Shown here piece after piece: positions 16,177 through 24,872 of a DNA stretch of 58,065 nucleotides. The DNA lies in the NCBI GenBank assembly GCA_001683985.1, contig MAEO01000028.1, forward strand, positions 1 to 58,065, in the 5' to 3' direction. The notes under the pieces were generated by a model, which was not told the origin of the DNA, made no database searches, and saw only the letters and a list, made by a program, of their open reading frames with translations. Position 1 is the first letter of the stretch. Each line of letters opens with the position of its first letter. The DNA is from Smithella sp. M82. GTDB lineage: Bacteria; Desulfobacterota; Syntrophia; Syntrophales; Smithellaceae. The translations under genes and the position numbers were made by a program.

Positions 16177-17502
16177 ATGTTAATCTGGAAAAGGAAAAGT
16201 AAGATACTTGTTACCTGTCCCAAAGGCGTCTCTCCTTATTTAAAAGAAGAGATAACGGCGTTGGATTTCCCTGTCAGAACCGAATGGGATACGGCAATTC
16301 TAACCGAAGGAACTCTTCAGGACACAATGATTCTAAATTTGCAACTGCGGACTGCCCAGCGAGTTCTTTACCAACTGGAAAGATTAATAGCTGATACGCC
16401 GGAAATCCTCTACAAGAAAATCTATTCTATTCCATGGGAAACTCTTCTTCATGATTCGGGAAAGGCAGCCTATGTTTGCGTGACTTCAATTTCCGATAAC
16501 CAGCTGATTACCGATTCCCGCTTTGTCAATGTCCGGGTTAAGGATGCCATTGCAGATAGAATGCGTGATAAATGCGGCAGGCGACCTGATTCCGGTCCGG
16601 ATAAAGACAAAGCCGTTATCAACGTTTACTGGAAAAACAACCATGCTGATGTTTATCTCGATACTTCCGGAGAACGGCTGGCTTTACGCGGATATCGCAA
16701 AATTCCTCTCGGGGCACCCATGCAGGAAACACTGGCAGCGGCGGTGATTCTGGCCACCGGCTGGAAAGGCGAGAGAAACTTTATCAATCCCATGTGTGGT
16801 AGCGGCACTCTGGCTATTGAGGCCGCGTTTATCGCTTTAAACCGGGCACCCGGTTTCTTGCGGAATAATTACGGATTTATGTTTATCAAAGAATTTCCTG
16901 AAGATCATTGGCAGGCGCTGCGCAAGAAAGCCCGGGAGAAAATCTTGAAAAAATTGCCGGTAAAAATTATCGCCGCCGATATCGATAAAGCGGCCGTGGC
17001 CGCTGCCCGGAATAACGCACAAACCGCCGGAGTTGATCATTTGATCGAATTTAATGTCTGTCATTATGAAAAAACTTTTATCCCAAAAGACGGTGGAATA
17101 ATTATTTTAAATCCGCCTTACGGCGAACGCATGAAAGCTACGAATATAAATCCACAGATAAAATATTTTAGCAAAGAACGCAAGATATACGCGCAGGGTC
17201 GTAAAATTATCTTGCGCAAATCACCGGACAAAGACGATCAAGGCGTCAGAATTAATGCTGGTGAGCTTCAAAAACTGGAGTCTACTTATCAGGGCATTGG
17301 CGATTTCTTCAAAAAAATCGGGGGAGGATATTATGGATACATCTTTACAGGCAATTTAGAACTAATAAAAAAGATAGGGCTGAGAACCAAACGACGCATT
17401 ATCTTCTATAACGGCGATATTGAATGCCGTCTTCTTGAATACGAACTTTACACGGGCAGTCTGAGATCATCTTTTTTCGATAAAAGAGCTATTAGCAAAT
17501 AA
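16177..17502 (+). CDS. rlmL: THUMP-domain RNA methyltransferase, RlmL-like
   Basis: A 441-residue protein resembling RlmL/YcbY-type 23S rRNA guanine N2-methyltransferases. A THUMP RNA-binding domain covers about 50-160, followed by a Rossmann methyltransferase: NPMCGSGTLAIEAA (S-adenosylmethionine loop) near 206 and the catalytic NPPYGERM near 311. An unusual basic, lysine-rich insert of about 50 residues (from KATNINPQIKYFSKERK to LQKLES) directly follows the catalytic motif. There is no RlmK half. The specific target site is not proven by the sequence. Confidence 0.85.
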   Translation: MLIWKRKSKILVTCPKGVSPYLKEEITALDFPVRTEWDTAILTEGTLQDTMILNLQLRTAQRVLYQLERLIADTPEILYKKIYSIPWETLLHDSGKAAYVCVTSISDNQLITDSRFVNVRVKDAIADRMRDKCGRRPDSGPDKDKAVINVYWKNNHADVYLDTSGERLALRGYRKIPLGAPMQETLAAAVILATGWKGERNFINPMCGSGTLAIEAAFIALNRAPGFLRNNYGFMFIKEFPEDHWQALRKKAREKILKKLPVKIIAADIDKAAVAAARNNAQTAGVDHLIEFNVCHYEKTFIPKDGGIIILNPPYGERMKATNINPQIKYFSKERKIYAQGRKIILRKSPDKDDQGVRINAGELQKLESTYQGIGDFFKKIGGGYYGYIFTGNLELIKKIGLRTKRRIIFYNGDIECRLLEYELYTGSLRSSFFDKRAISK

Positions 17503-17540
17503 ACACTTTCTGCATCTGAAATATTACAGCCAATATTTCA

Positions 17541-17569
17541 TTGACATACAATGTTACAATACCTATAAT
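17541..17569 (+). promoter_or_regulatory. Perfect consensus sigma-70 promoter
   Basis: TTGACA (17541-17546) and TATAAT (17564-17569) with exactly 17 nt between them, both perfect. It points to a small frameshifted ORF at 17704, leaving a leader of about 130 nt. A small RNA is an alternative product. Confidence 0.7.
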
Positions 17570-17703
17570 ATTATTAAATAAAAATTCATTTCCCAGTCAC
17601 AGAAATACAAAAGCACACTCTATCGGCTTCTAAATTCTATTAATGGTTCGGAACTGTACGTAAGAAATATTTTCAACAATTATTCATCAGACAGGGGTTA
17701 AGT

Positions 17704-17909
17704 ATGGATGAGGTAATCACCCGGATTGTCGATATTGAAAGGCAATGTTCTACGGATATTAAAGCAGTTCAACTTGAGTACAAGAATAATATTGAAGCCC
17801 ACAAGCGCTTTCTGGAAGAAAAAAATCCAGAGAATGCGCCGAAGTGTTGAATAAAGATAAACTTAAACCGATTTATACGGACTGTATAAATATTGTTAGC
17901 GCTTTTTAA
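17704..17909 (+). pseudogene. Small charged protein, probably frameshifted
   Basis: ATG 17704 gives MDEVITRIVDIERQCSTDIK, then VQLEYKNNIEAHKRFLEEKN, before an abrupt NPENAPKC and TGA at 17850. The next frame continues the coding sense as AEVLNKDKLKPIYTDCINIV to a TAA at 17909. Similar helical proteins of about 100 residues seem to occur in related anaerobes. One indel near 17835-17845 would explain the break. Function is unknown. Confidence 0.45.
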
Positions 17910-18019
17910 ACAGCAACCCCCGGTAGTACATGAGGTCAAGTCTGTGCTTAACTCATTATTCTATAATTCAAAGGGCCATCATACCCGTTTCAGGATATTT
18001 TGGACAGCAATAACATTAC

Positions 18020-18307
18020 TTATAATTTCACTAACTGAATATTTAATCGTCTGCCAAGAGAAAGTGCAGCCTTATCTAATGTCTTTAAAGAAACAGATGA
18101 ATTTTTAGGATCCAATAGCCTATCCAGCGCTGACCGGCTTGTTCCCATTCTTCTGGACATCTCTGTCTTTGATATTTTTTTATTGAGCATAAGTTGCGCT
18201 ATTTGACTTGCAACAATCTCTTTAATGGCACATGTTTCAACTTCCGCCAAAATACCCTCATCCTGAAGAAAATCATCAAAATTGCTTCCGATGTTTTTGT
18301 GTTTCAT
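18020..18307 (-). CDS. XRE-family antitoxin (HigA-like)
   Basis: A 95-residue protein with a C-terminal helix-turn-helix: KISKTEMSRRMGTSRSALDR, then LDPKNSSVSLKTLDKAALSL. It follows a RelE/HigB-type toxin reading frame with a 3-nt gap, the toxin-first order of HigBA modules. It would neutralise the toxin and repress the operon through the palindrome at 18671-18692. The toxin gene is frameshifted, but this antitoxin is intact, as is common when a module decays. Confidence 0.8.
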   Translation of the reverse strand: MKHKNIGSNFDDFLQDEGILAEVETCAIKEIVASQIAQLMLNKKISKTEMSRRMGTSRSALDRLLDPKNSSVSLKTLDKAALSLGRRLNIQLVKL

Positions 18308-18310
18308 AAT

Positions 18311-18662
18311 TCACCCCTTTTTGAACAATGACTTTCTTTGTTTTGCTAATTCTAAATCTTTTTTTAAAGTCTTTTGAGATTTCTTAACAAAGCCATGCAA
18401 CAAAATTATTTCGTTATTGTGAAATGTAAAGAATACTCGTGCCAATTTATTTTCTAAATTAGACCGCACTTCCCATAAACCGTTGCCCATTGCCTTTTAC
18501 TAAAGGCATACCTCTCGGCCAACTCATTTGTATGATTTTAATGTCTCTGCCAACGATCTTCCTTTCTTCTGTCGTTAAATTTTCGAGTAGCCAATCCCTG
18601 ACAGGTTCGCTTCCGGATTCTGTCTTGAAAAATTTAACAGACAATAGAGCGTTAATTTTCAT
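18311..18662 (-). pseudogene. RelE/HigB-type toxin with a single frameshift
   Basis: The start frame (18662 to 18459) reads MKINALLSVKFFKTESGSEP to RGMPLVKG. The other frame continues as NGLWEVRSNLENKLARVFFT and FHNNEIILLHGFVKKSQK, ending LFKKG at 18311. Joined, this is a complete toxin of about 115 residues with the family's GLWEVR and HGFVKK motifs. The shift lies at about 18485-18495, where GGCAATGGGC would read correctly with one A removed. AAGGAA precedes the ATG. Loss of the toxin is tolerated while the antitoxin remains. Confidence 0.8.
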
Positions 18663-18670
18663 AATTCCTT

Positions 18671-18692
18671 AATGTACCATTTGTGGTACATT
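18671..18692 (-). promoter_or_regulatory. Operator palindrome of the toxin-antitoxin operon
   Basis: AATGTACCA (18671-18679) and TGGTACATT (18684-18692) are perfect 9-bp arms around TTTG. The site ends 9 nt before the toxin start codon, where an XRE antitoxin would bind to repress its own operon. Confidence 0.7.
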
Positions 18693-18764
18693 GTTAAGCT
18701 AATTTATTAATATCCATTTGTGCTGCGCTAAGTTTTGCCCAGATGAATTTCACAATAGACAGTT

Positions 18765-20123
18765 CTAATTTTCAGGAGTATCCATCCGGACAAGATTTTC
18801 GAAACTGGTATATTTATCCACGAAAGCAAGTTTAACGGTATCGGTGGGGCCGTTTCTCTGTTTGGCGATGATTATTTCCGCGATTCCTTTATTAATATTA
18901 TCTTCCGATCTGTCGTAAACCTCATCACGGTAGATAAATGCGATAACGTCGGCGTCCTGTTCGATGGCTCCGGATTCCCGTAAATCCGCCATTTGCGGAC
19001 GGCGATTAGTACGATCTTCCACTTTACGGTTGAGCTGCGAGAGAGCAACAACAGGCACTTTCAGTTCTTTAGCCAGCGCCTTTAATGAACGGCTGATTTC
19101 AGATATTTCCTGCTCGCGGGATTCGCGGTAACTGCCGGAACGCATCAGCTGAATGTAGTCCACGACGATCAAGCCCAACCCCGTATCGGCTTTCAGCCTG
19201 CGTGACTTGGCCTTCATCTCCAAAACGGTAATGGCCGGGGTATCGTCAATGAAAAGTGGCGCTTCGGAGAGCCGGCCGGCAGCAGTCGTTAATTTCGGCC
19301 AGTCTGTTTCTCCCAGAAAACCTTTTCGCAAACGTTGCGCATCAACCTTGGCTTCGGAAGAAAGCAGACGGAAAGCAAGCTGTTCCTTGGACATTTCCAG
19401 TGAAAATACGGCGACAGGTATCTGCTCTTTCATTGCCGCATTCAGCGCTATATTCAGGGCAAACGCAGTTTTGCCCATACTGGGACGTCCGGCGATAATT
19501 ATCAACTCCGATCTCTGCAAGCCGGCAGTCAAATCATCAATTTTTTCAAAACCCGTAGGCACTCCTGTAATAAGTTCTTTGCGGGAATAAAGATCCTCTA
19601 TCGACCGGAAACTGTCCTTAACAATGTCTCTGATCGGGAAAAAAGACGTGCGTACTTTATTCTCGGAAATTTCAAAAATCCTGTGTTCAGCTTTATCCAG
19701 AACCTGATCAACATCGGATCCTGTTTCAAAGCAACTTTCGATAATCTCCGTTGCCGAACCGATTAATCCGCGCAGGATTGCTTTTTCTTTAACAATCATG
19801 GAGTAATTGGCAACATTGGCCGCGGATGGAATGTTATCGACCAGAGAAGCCAGATACGTTGCGCCTCCTATTGCATTCAGGAGGTTTTTATCTTTCAGGG
19901 CATTGCTTAAAGTAATGAGATCAATAGGCTCGTTTTTTTCGGAAAGCTCAACAATGGCGTTGAAAATTTTCTTGTGGGCTTCACTGTAAAAATCGCCCGG
20001 AGACAGGATTTCCTGCACAGCGTTGATGGCGCTGTTTTCCAGCAAAATACTGCCGAGGATGGATTGCTCGGCCTCGATATTTTGCGGCGGAACCTTATAT
20101 GAAGACGGATCGATTTCTCTCAT
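18765..20123 (-). CDS. dnaB: Replicative DNA helicase DnaB
   Basis: A 452-residue DnaB, the hexameric helicase that unwinds DNA at the replication fork. The N-terminal domain starts PPQNIEAEQSILGSILLEN; a linker follows; the RecA-like domain has Walker A GRPSMGKTAF near residue 210, FSLEMSKEQL, VDYIQLM, and ALSQLNR with the C-terminal DADVIAFIYRDEVY. Length is normal and there is no intein. Its start overlaps the rplI stop, so the two are translationally coupled. The downstream neighbours are unrelated. Confidence 0.97.
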   Translation of the reverse strand: MREIDPSSYKVPPQNIEAEQSILGSILLENSAINAVQEILSPGDFYSEAHKKIFNAIVELSEKNEPIDLITLSNALKDKNLLNAIGGATYLASLVDNIPSAANVANYSMIVKEKAILRGLIGSATEIIESCFETGSDVDQVLDKAEHRIFEISENKVRTSFFPIRDIVKDSFRSIEDLYSRKELITGVPTGFEKIDDLTAGLQRSELIIIAGRPSMGKTAFALNIALNAAMKEQIPVAVFSLEMSKEQLAFRLLSSEAKVDAQRLRKGFLGETDWPKLTTAAGRLSEAPLFIDDTPAITVLEMKAKSRRLKADTGLGLIVVDYIQLMRSGSYRESREQEISEISRSLKALAKELKVPVVALSQLNRKVEDRTNRRPQMADLRESGAIEQDADVIAFIYRDEVYDRSEDNINKGIAEIIIAKQRNGPTDTVKLAFVDKYTSFENLVRMDTPEN

Positions 20124-20575
20124 TATTGTTCGCCGGTAACGATTAATTTGACTTCGGTTTCAATATCGGCTGCCAATTTAATTTTTATTTTGAATTCACC
20201 CACCGATTTTATATGTTCACCATGTTCATGAACAATCATTTTCCGGTTAACGTCGTAGCCTTTTTCTTTAAGCGCCGATTCTATATCCTTGATTGTCACC
20301 GAACCGAATATTTTATCCTGGTCGCCGACTTTACGGGCTATTGTTATTGTTACATCAGATAAAGCATCGGCCAGATCCTGGGCGGATTTGTGTTCTTTGG
20401 CTGCCTTCTTCAGGATATTTGCTTTTTCATGTTCAAAAAGCTTGATGTTCTTTTCATTAGCTTCGATAGCCAAACCTTTCGGAATCAAATAATTGCGGGC
20501 ATAACCGTCATTAACTTTAATTAAAGCCCCCGCTTTACCCAGAGAAGGCACGCTTTGCTTCAAAATTACTTTCAT
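20123..20575 (-). CDS. rplI: 50S ribosomal protein L9
   Basis: A 150-residue L9 with the conserved N-terminal domain (MKVILKQSVPSLGKAGALIK, NDGYARNYLIPKGLA), a central helix and the C-terminal domain. It binds 23S rRNA at the L1 stalk base. GGAGGG precedes the ATG. It lies in the rpsF-rpsR-rplI-dnaB order and overlaps dnaB. Confidence 0.97.
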   Translation of the reverse strand: MKVILKQSVPSLGKAGALIKVNDGYARNYLIPKGLAIEANEKNIKLFEHEKANILKKAAKEHKSAQDLADALSDVTITIARKVGDQDKIFGSVTIKDIESALKEKGYDVNRKMIVHEHGEHIKSVGEFKIKIKLAADIETEVKLIVTGEQ

Positions 20576-20695
20576 GAAAACCCTCCGTAATGCGAGAAAA
20601 GTGATGAGCCCCGCTTATGCGGGATAACTTCCAATTCCGATGCGTCTATAGCGCCCTTTAGGGTATTCGCTGTCGGAATCAGAGTCTCGTTAATA

Positions 20696-21661
20696 TCAAG
20701 TAGTTGTCTGATCTTTATAAAAATATCTTCTAAAATCAACCCATATATCGAATAAGCCCAGCGCTACTATAGGTATCATAAGAAATTGTTGCACTGCAAT
20801 TAAAAAATAAAAAAGATAACGTAAAAAAGAAGGTACTTTTTTGCTTTGAAAAAAGAAACTAACGATAGCAAGACCTTGCAGTAAATATACAAGACAGGTT
20901 ACAAGAAAAATGTTTGAGCTGTAAAAGGTTATCTCTTTACTTTGTATCAGGAAAAGGCCGCCGGAAATGATAAAAATCCAGACAATAAATTCCGGAGCCT
21001 TCCAGCGAGCCAATTCGTTTAGTTTTGGCCATGTTATGCCGGCCTTACCCAAAATTCGTTTACCCAAAAGGAAATTTGCCCAAACAACTAATGTGGCCGT
21101 TATGACAACCATTGCCGGAAATATATCGGTTAAGCCATTTATTATATTTTGCTTATTATCTTTAAAAAAATTAATATCCTCTGCTTTAAAAGGCAATTGA
21201 CTGTAAAGCTTTATATTTTCTTCAACTGCTGCGGCTACATATTTTTCCACCATTTGCCAGGGACTTACAGAAAGAACCGAACCGCCGTAAATGAAATAGA
21301 CGCAAATTGCAGCAACAATAAAAAGAGACGGATAAAGAATTATTTTCTCAATCGAACCGTTGCGTGCGGTAATTTGAGCGACTAATAAGCCGGTCATGCC
21401 CATGGTAAAAACGGCAACAGTGGGTAAATCCATGCGCAATAAAGCTGACAGAGAAAACAGCAGCAAGAAAGAAATTAAAAAAGCGACGGCAGTCTTAAAA
21501 TATCCATTAACTGTGCCATTAAAAAATAAAATCATAGGCAGCAAGACGAGAAAGACAGCGCCGATGAAAGGAATAAAAGCTGTTGCAAAAACAAAAGCAG
21601 TAATAACTGACAAAAGCTTTAAAAAAGGAATATCGAAAAAGGTCATTCTGAATTTTTCCAA
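20696..21661 (-). CDS. DUF2232 (YybS-like) membrane protein
   Basis: A 321-residue integral membrane protein with about eight hydrophobic segments. It lies between rpsR and rplI, the usual place of DUF2232/YybS proteins in Desulfobacterota and Firmicutes. Function is unknown. The start is not sharply fixed; an ATG at 21661 is preceded only by a weak GGA. The 120 nt to rplI contain two short hairpins (CCCGCTTATGCGGG and AGCGCCCTTTAGGGTATTCGCT). Confidence 0.8.
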   Translation of the reverse strand: MEKFRMTFFDIPFLKLLSVITAFVFATAFIPFIGAVFLVLLPMILFFNGTVNGYFKTAVAFLISFLLLFSLSALLRMDLPTVAVFTMGMTGLLVAQITARNGSIEKIILYPSLFIVAAICVYFIYGGSVLSVSPWQMVEKYVAAAVEENIKLYSQLPFKAEDINFFKDNKQNIINGLTDIFPAMVVITATLVVWANFLLGKRILGKAGITWPKLNELARWKAPEFIVWIFIISGGLFLIQSKEITFYSSNIFLVTCLVYLLQGLAIVSFFFQSKKVPSFLRYLFYFLIAVQQFLMIPIVALGLFDIWVDFRRYFYKDQTTT

Positions 21662-21771
21662 GGATCATAACCCATTAACATCAAAATTTTCTATTTGAAT
21701 ATATTTTTCACGTAAATTACTGCCGGACGAAAATACTTGCCGGTAATTTAACCCAAGAATTTACTTTGAAA

Positions 21772-21806
21772 ATAAGGTAACGCCATATAAACAGGCGTTA
21801 CCTTAT
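21772..21806 (-). terminator. Hairpin after rpsR
   Basis: ATAAGGTAACGCC (21772-21784) and GGCGTTACCTTAT (21794-21806) are perfect 13-bp arms with a 9-nt loop. On the minus strand the stem is followed by TTTTC, a weak T-run. It lies between rpsR and the DUF2232 gene, so it may be a partial terminator that lowers expression of the distal genes. Confidence 0.6.
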
Positions 21807-21916
21807 CTTATCGATAATCTATGCAGGATTGATTAGATCTAACTCAAACTTACATAATTCTAAAAATTAAAAGCCGGCAGACATTTTTTCTTCGGGAAAA
21901 GATGAGAACAAAAATT

Positions 21917-22186
21917 CTATCTCCCTTCACCGGAAACAAAAGGCATAATGGCAATCATTCGGGCACGTTTTATTGCCAGCGCCAATTCCCTCTGATGGCC
22001 GGCACAATTACCGGTGATTCTGCGCGGCATAATCTTGCCCCGTTCTGTTATAAAATTATTCAGAATCATGGGATTTTTATAATCAATTTTCACGTTGGAA
22101 TCCGAGCAAAAGCGGCAGAATTTCTTTTTATGAAAAAACTTTTTCTGGGGATATCGACTTGTTTTATCTTCATTAGGTATTGACAT
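21917..22186 (-). CDS. rpsR: 30S ribosomal protein S18
   Basis: An 89-residue S18 with the family core [47 protein letters not shown]. The CRFC pair and the later NC suggest the zinc-binding form or a relic of it. S18 pairs with S6 on the 30S platform. GGGGGAA precedes ATG 22186, and only 3 nt separate it from the rpsF stop. Confidence 0.97.
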   Translation of the reverse strand: MSIPNEDKTSRYPQKKFFHKKKFCRFCSDSNVKIDYKNPMILNNFITERGKIMPRRITGNCAGHQRELALAIKRARMIAIMPFVSGEGR

Positions 22187-22189
22187 TGC

Positions 22190-22663
22190 TTATTCCCCCT
22201 TAGCTGAAATTTCTTCTTTGTTATAAGTCTTTTTGGATACGGGTTTTACTTCTCCAGAGACTTTATCTGCCTGTTGGATTACTTTAATTTCCGCCGGCGC
22301 TTCACTTTCCGCCTTAGCCTGGGTGCGTTTTGCCTCCGCTGCGGCAATTTCCTGTTCAATACCTTCGGAGGTGGCGGCGCCTTCTTTTTTTACCGTCATG
22401 AACTTCAAGATACGATCATCAATTTTATAATTTCTTTCGATTTCCGTAACGATGGCTCCGTCACCGGCAAAATCAATTAGAAAATAATAACCGTCTTTTT
22501 GTTTTTTGATTTCATAGGCAAGATGTCTTTTCCCCCATTTGTCGATTTTGGCAATGACACCTTTGCGGTCGGTAATGATTTTTTGACTGCGTTCAATTAT
22601 AGAGGTAATGTCTTCGTCACTGAGGTTGGCTAAAACTATAGCTATAACTTCGTACCTTTGCAA
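22190..22663 (-). CDS. rpsF: 30S ribosomal protein S6
   Basis: A 157-residue S6. Residues 1-95 form the normal S6 domain (MQRYEVIAIVLANLSDEDIT to NYKIDDRILKFMTVK); the rest is an Ala/Glu/Lys-rich tail, as in several Desulfobacterota. The start is TTG 22663, with AAAGGAG 7 nt upstream; no ATG fits. It heads the rpsF-rpsR operon. Confidence 0.96.
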   Translation of the reverse strand: MQRYEVIAIVLANLSDEDITSIIERSQKIITDRKGVIAKIDKWGKRHLAYEIKKQKDGYYFLIDFAGDGAIVTEIERNYKIDDRILKFMTVKKEGAATSEGIEQEIAAAEAKRTQAKAESEAPAEIKVIQQADKVSGEVKPVSKKTYNKEEISAKGE

Positions 22664-22671
22664 AATTTTCT

Positions 22672-22711
22672 CCTTTCGGCTCTAAAGCCTGATTTGACAG
22701 GCAAGGAGTCT
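22672..22711 (-). promoter_or_regulatory. Possible S6:S18 autoregulatory leader
   Basis: In the rpsF leader the minus strand can form GCCTG-TCAAAT-CAGGC, enclosed by CTC/GAG pairing and followed by GAGCCGAAAGGAG, so a CCG triplet sits beside the stem just before the ribosome site. Known S6:S18 binding RNAs have a bulged CCG in such a place. The match is by eye only. Confidence 0.35.
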
Positions 22712-22908
22712 TAAAAAATTAGTAGGTGAGACTTTTATATCAAACCATGACAGAAAGCAAGAATTTTTTGCAATTGTTTAAGTTTATATAATTATTTGTG
22801 ATTTTTCACTTTTAGGACTAAAATAATTTTCAGAAGAGAGGCTTTGACTTTCAATAAAAACATTGCTTCGATTCAAATCCATACTTTAAGTCAGTTCTCC
22901 GACCTAAA

Positions 22909-23185
22909 TCATTTATCCTTGAAAAGCCTGACGTTTATGTCCGCTACATTGGGATCATACTTTGATTCACGATAGAATTTTATTTCATCAAGAGCATGAT
23001 TCATGGAAAAAGCATTCCGAAACGACCTGTGAGAAGTCAAATCTTCAAGGGCGTGGACAACTGCCAGAATCCTGGCCTCGATAAGAATATCATTCTTCTT
23101 AAGCCCTTGGGGAAATCCGGATCCATCGTAACACCCGCAATGTTGCAGAACAATATCCGCTACAGGCCATGGGAAATCGATTAGT
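22909..23185 (-). pseudogene. C-terminal fragment of an HD-GYP phosphodiesterase
   Basis: On the minus strand one open frame reads PWPVADIVLQHCGCYDGSGF, PQGLKKNDILIEARILAV, LTSHRSFRNAFSMNHALDEI and YDPNVADINVRLFKDK to a stop at 22909. This is the end of an HD-GYP domain (usual HHE..DGSGYP..GL...ARILAVAD), which degrades cyclic di-GMP. The HD half and a start codon are missing (an in-frame TAA lies just upstream), and the conserved HHE is changed to HCG. It is a gene relic. Confidence 0.75.
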
Positions 23186-23217
23186 TACGATACAAACTTT
23201 CACAGAAATTACTTTTA

Positions 23218-24141
23218 TTATTTTTTTATAAAACGTCGTCCAAGACGGGTAAGTCGCCGATAAAGCGGAAGGGATGCGTGTATTTCTTTCAAAGACTCTC
23301 TGACAGCTTTTTCTCCAATCTTAACCAATTCACCTATCCTGGTGAAATCCATCCAGTGGAGATTTCCGACCTGTGGACGTATAATAACATCCGCGCTTTC
23401 CAGTTCTCTGACCTGAAGAGCGCTGCTTGTAATTTCTCCAGCCCGATACAAAACATCCTTTCCCGTTTCAATATTAATGAACGCGGGCTCTTCACGATCT
23501 ACTGTCACGGCAATGACAATATCGGCGCCCGCTTCACGCGCTGCATATACGGGGACTACACTTGTAATGCCGCCATCAGCCAGAATCAATTCTCCATAAC
23601 GCACCGGCTCCACCGCGCCGGGAACGGAAGAACTTGCCAGTATTGCCTGACGAAGCGAACCTTCGGATAGGACAATTTTTCTGCCTGTAACAAGATCGGT
23701 AGATACCGCACGGAAAGGAATTTTTGTCTCACGAATATCCATATCCGGAATAAAATAATTAATCAAAGATTGGAAATCGCCGGAAGGGAGTATGGAAGGT
23801 TTATAGAATGCCCGGGCAAACCAAAAATGTTTCATAACAAGGTTTTGTGCTTTTCTGAAAAAATTCTTGTTTTCCGATAAAAAGGTCTGACCGATTGACT
23901 TGATCGTTGAATCATCAAATTCAGAACTGCCAAGATAAACATCAATTTTATCCTGAATTTCCCGAAGAGACTGACCGCTGGCATAAGCGCCGCCGATCAA
24001 AGCTCCGGCACTTGTTCCTACAATCAGATCTACAGCAATACATTCCTCTTCCAGTACTTTAAGGACACCGATATGAGAAAATCCCCGGACACCGCCTCCA
24101 CCCAGGGCAAGACCGACTTTTTTTCCTGTCCATTTCATCAT
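23218..24141 (-). CDS. Patatin-like phospholipase (RssA-like)
   Basis: A 307-residue patatin-family lipid acyl hydrolase. It has the oxyanion loop GGGGVRG (residues 14-20), nucleophile Ser44 in GTSAG, and Asp189 in ADGG, which form the Ser-Asp dyad. No signal peptide is present, so it is likely cytoplasmic, as RssA is. The start has two adjacent ATG codons (24141 and 24138). It is transcribed alone. Confidence 0.88.
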   Translation of the reverse strand: MMKWTGKKVGLALGGGGVRGFSHIGVLKVLEEECIAVDLIVGTSAGALIGGAYASGQSLREIQDKIDVYLGSSEFDDSTIKSIGQTFLSENKNFFRKAQNLVMKHFWFARAFYKPSILPSGDFQSLINYFIPDMDIRETKIPFRAVSTDLVTGRKIVLSEGSLRQAILASSSVPGAVEPVRYGELILADGGITSVVPVYAAREAGADIVIAVTVDREEPAFINIETGKDVLYRAGEITSSALQVRELESADVIIRPQVGNLHWMDFTRIGELVKIGEKAVRESLKEIHASLPLYRRLTRLGRRFIKK

Positions 24142-24357
24142 CTGTTACCTTTTCTTTTTAAAATACGTCTAACTCGGAAGCTACATCTCTTTTAAAGTAT
24201 AAAAAAGAATACTAGGATGTGTCAATTAAATACTGAGCTTGTATTGATTGGGAAGAGTTACCTGTCCTGTCATAAGCAAAACAGGTATTCAGGTGGATTT
24301 TGTTTCGTTGCCGCAACTGAAGCCTTGAACTTAGGTCTGCAACCATACAAACTTTGA

Positions 24358-24726
24358 TGTGATAGAAATAACGATCTCCCTTATAACTTCGATTACGGAG
24401 AAGGTTGTTTTATCAACAAAAGGGTCGTTATCGGATCTTTGTCAAAAATAGAAAATTTTGTTTTCATCAACAGGGGCGCATCTCTCGGACGCCATCTTTA
24501 TCTTGATAATTTTGTTTCTATCGGTCCGGGAGTTGTCACCGGAGGAAACGTTACAATTGCAAAAGGTTCATTAATCGGTACAGGAGCTGTAATTTTGCCT
24601 GAAGTTAAAACAGGCAAACATGCAATTGTCGGCGCAGGATCAGCCGTTACCAAAGATGTCAATGACTATTCAATAGTTGTTGGAAATCCTGCGAAAAAAA
24701 TCAAAGAAAACGATATTAACTTTTAA
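24358..24726 (+). pseudogene. Left-handed beta-helix acyltransferase, N-terminus missing
   Basis: The open frame runs DYGEGCFINKRVVIGS, KIENFVFINRGASLGRHLYL, GPGVVTGGNVTIAKGSLIGT, VKTGKHAIVGAGSAVTKDVN, VVGNPAKKI: hexapeptide repeats of a NeuD/WbbJ-type sugar O- or N-acetyltransferase. The frame opens after a TGA at 24355-24357 with no ATG; a TTG at 24439 is the only internal start of note. The N-terminal nucleotide-binding half is absent. It probably is a gene remnant at the left edge of the accessory island. Confidence 0.65.
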
Positions 24727-24872
24727 CATGAATAAACCGGTAATACATTTGTAATTGAATGTTTATAGTTCCAGTCAAAAATGGATTCTCTTATCGTCTG
24801 TCGCTCTTCATTTACATCTGAAGGTGATGCTATCATCACATTATAGACTAATGCTTCGTATGACATTATGGA

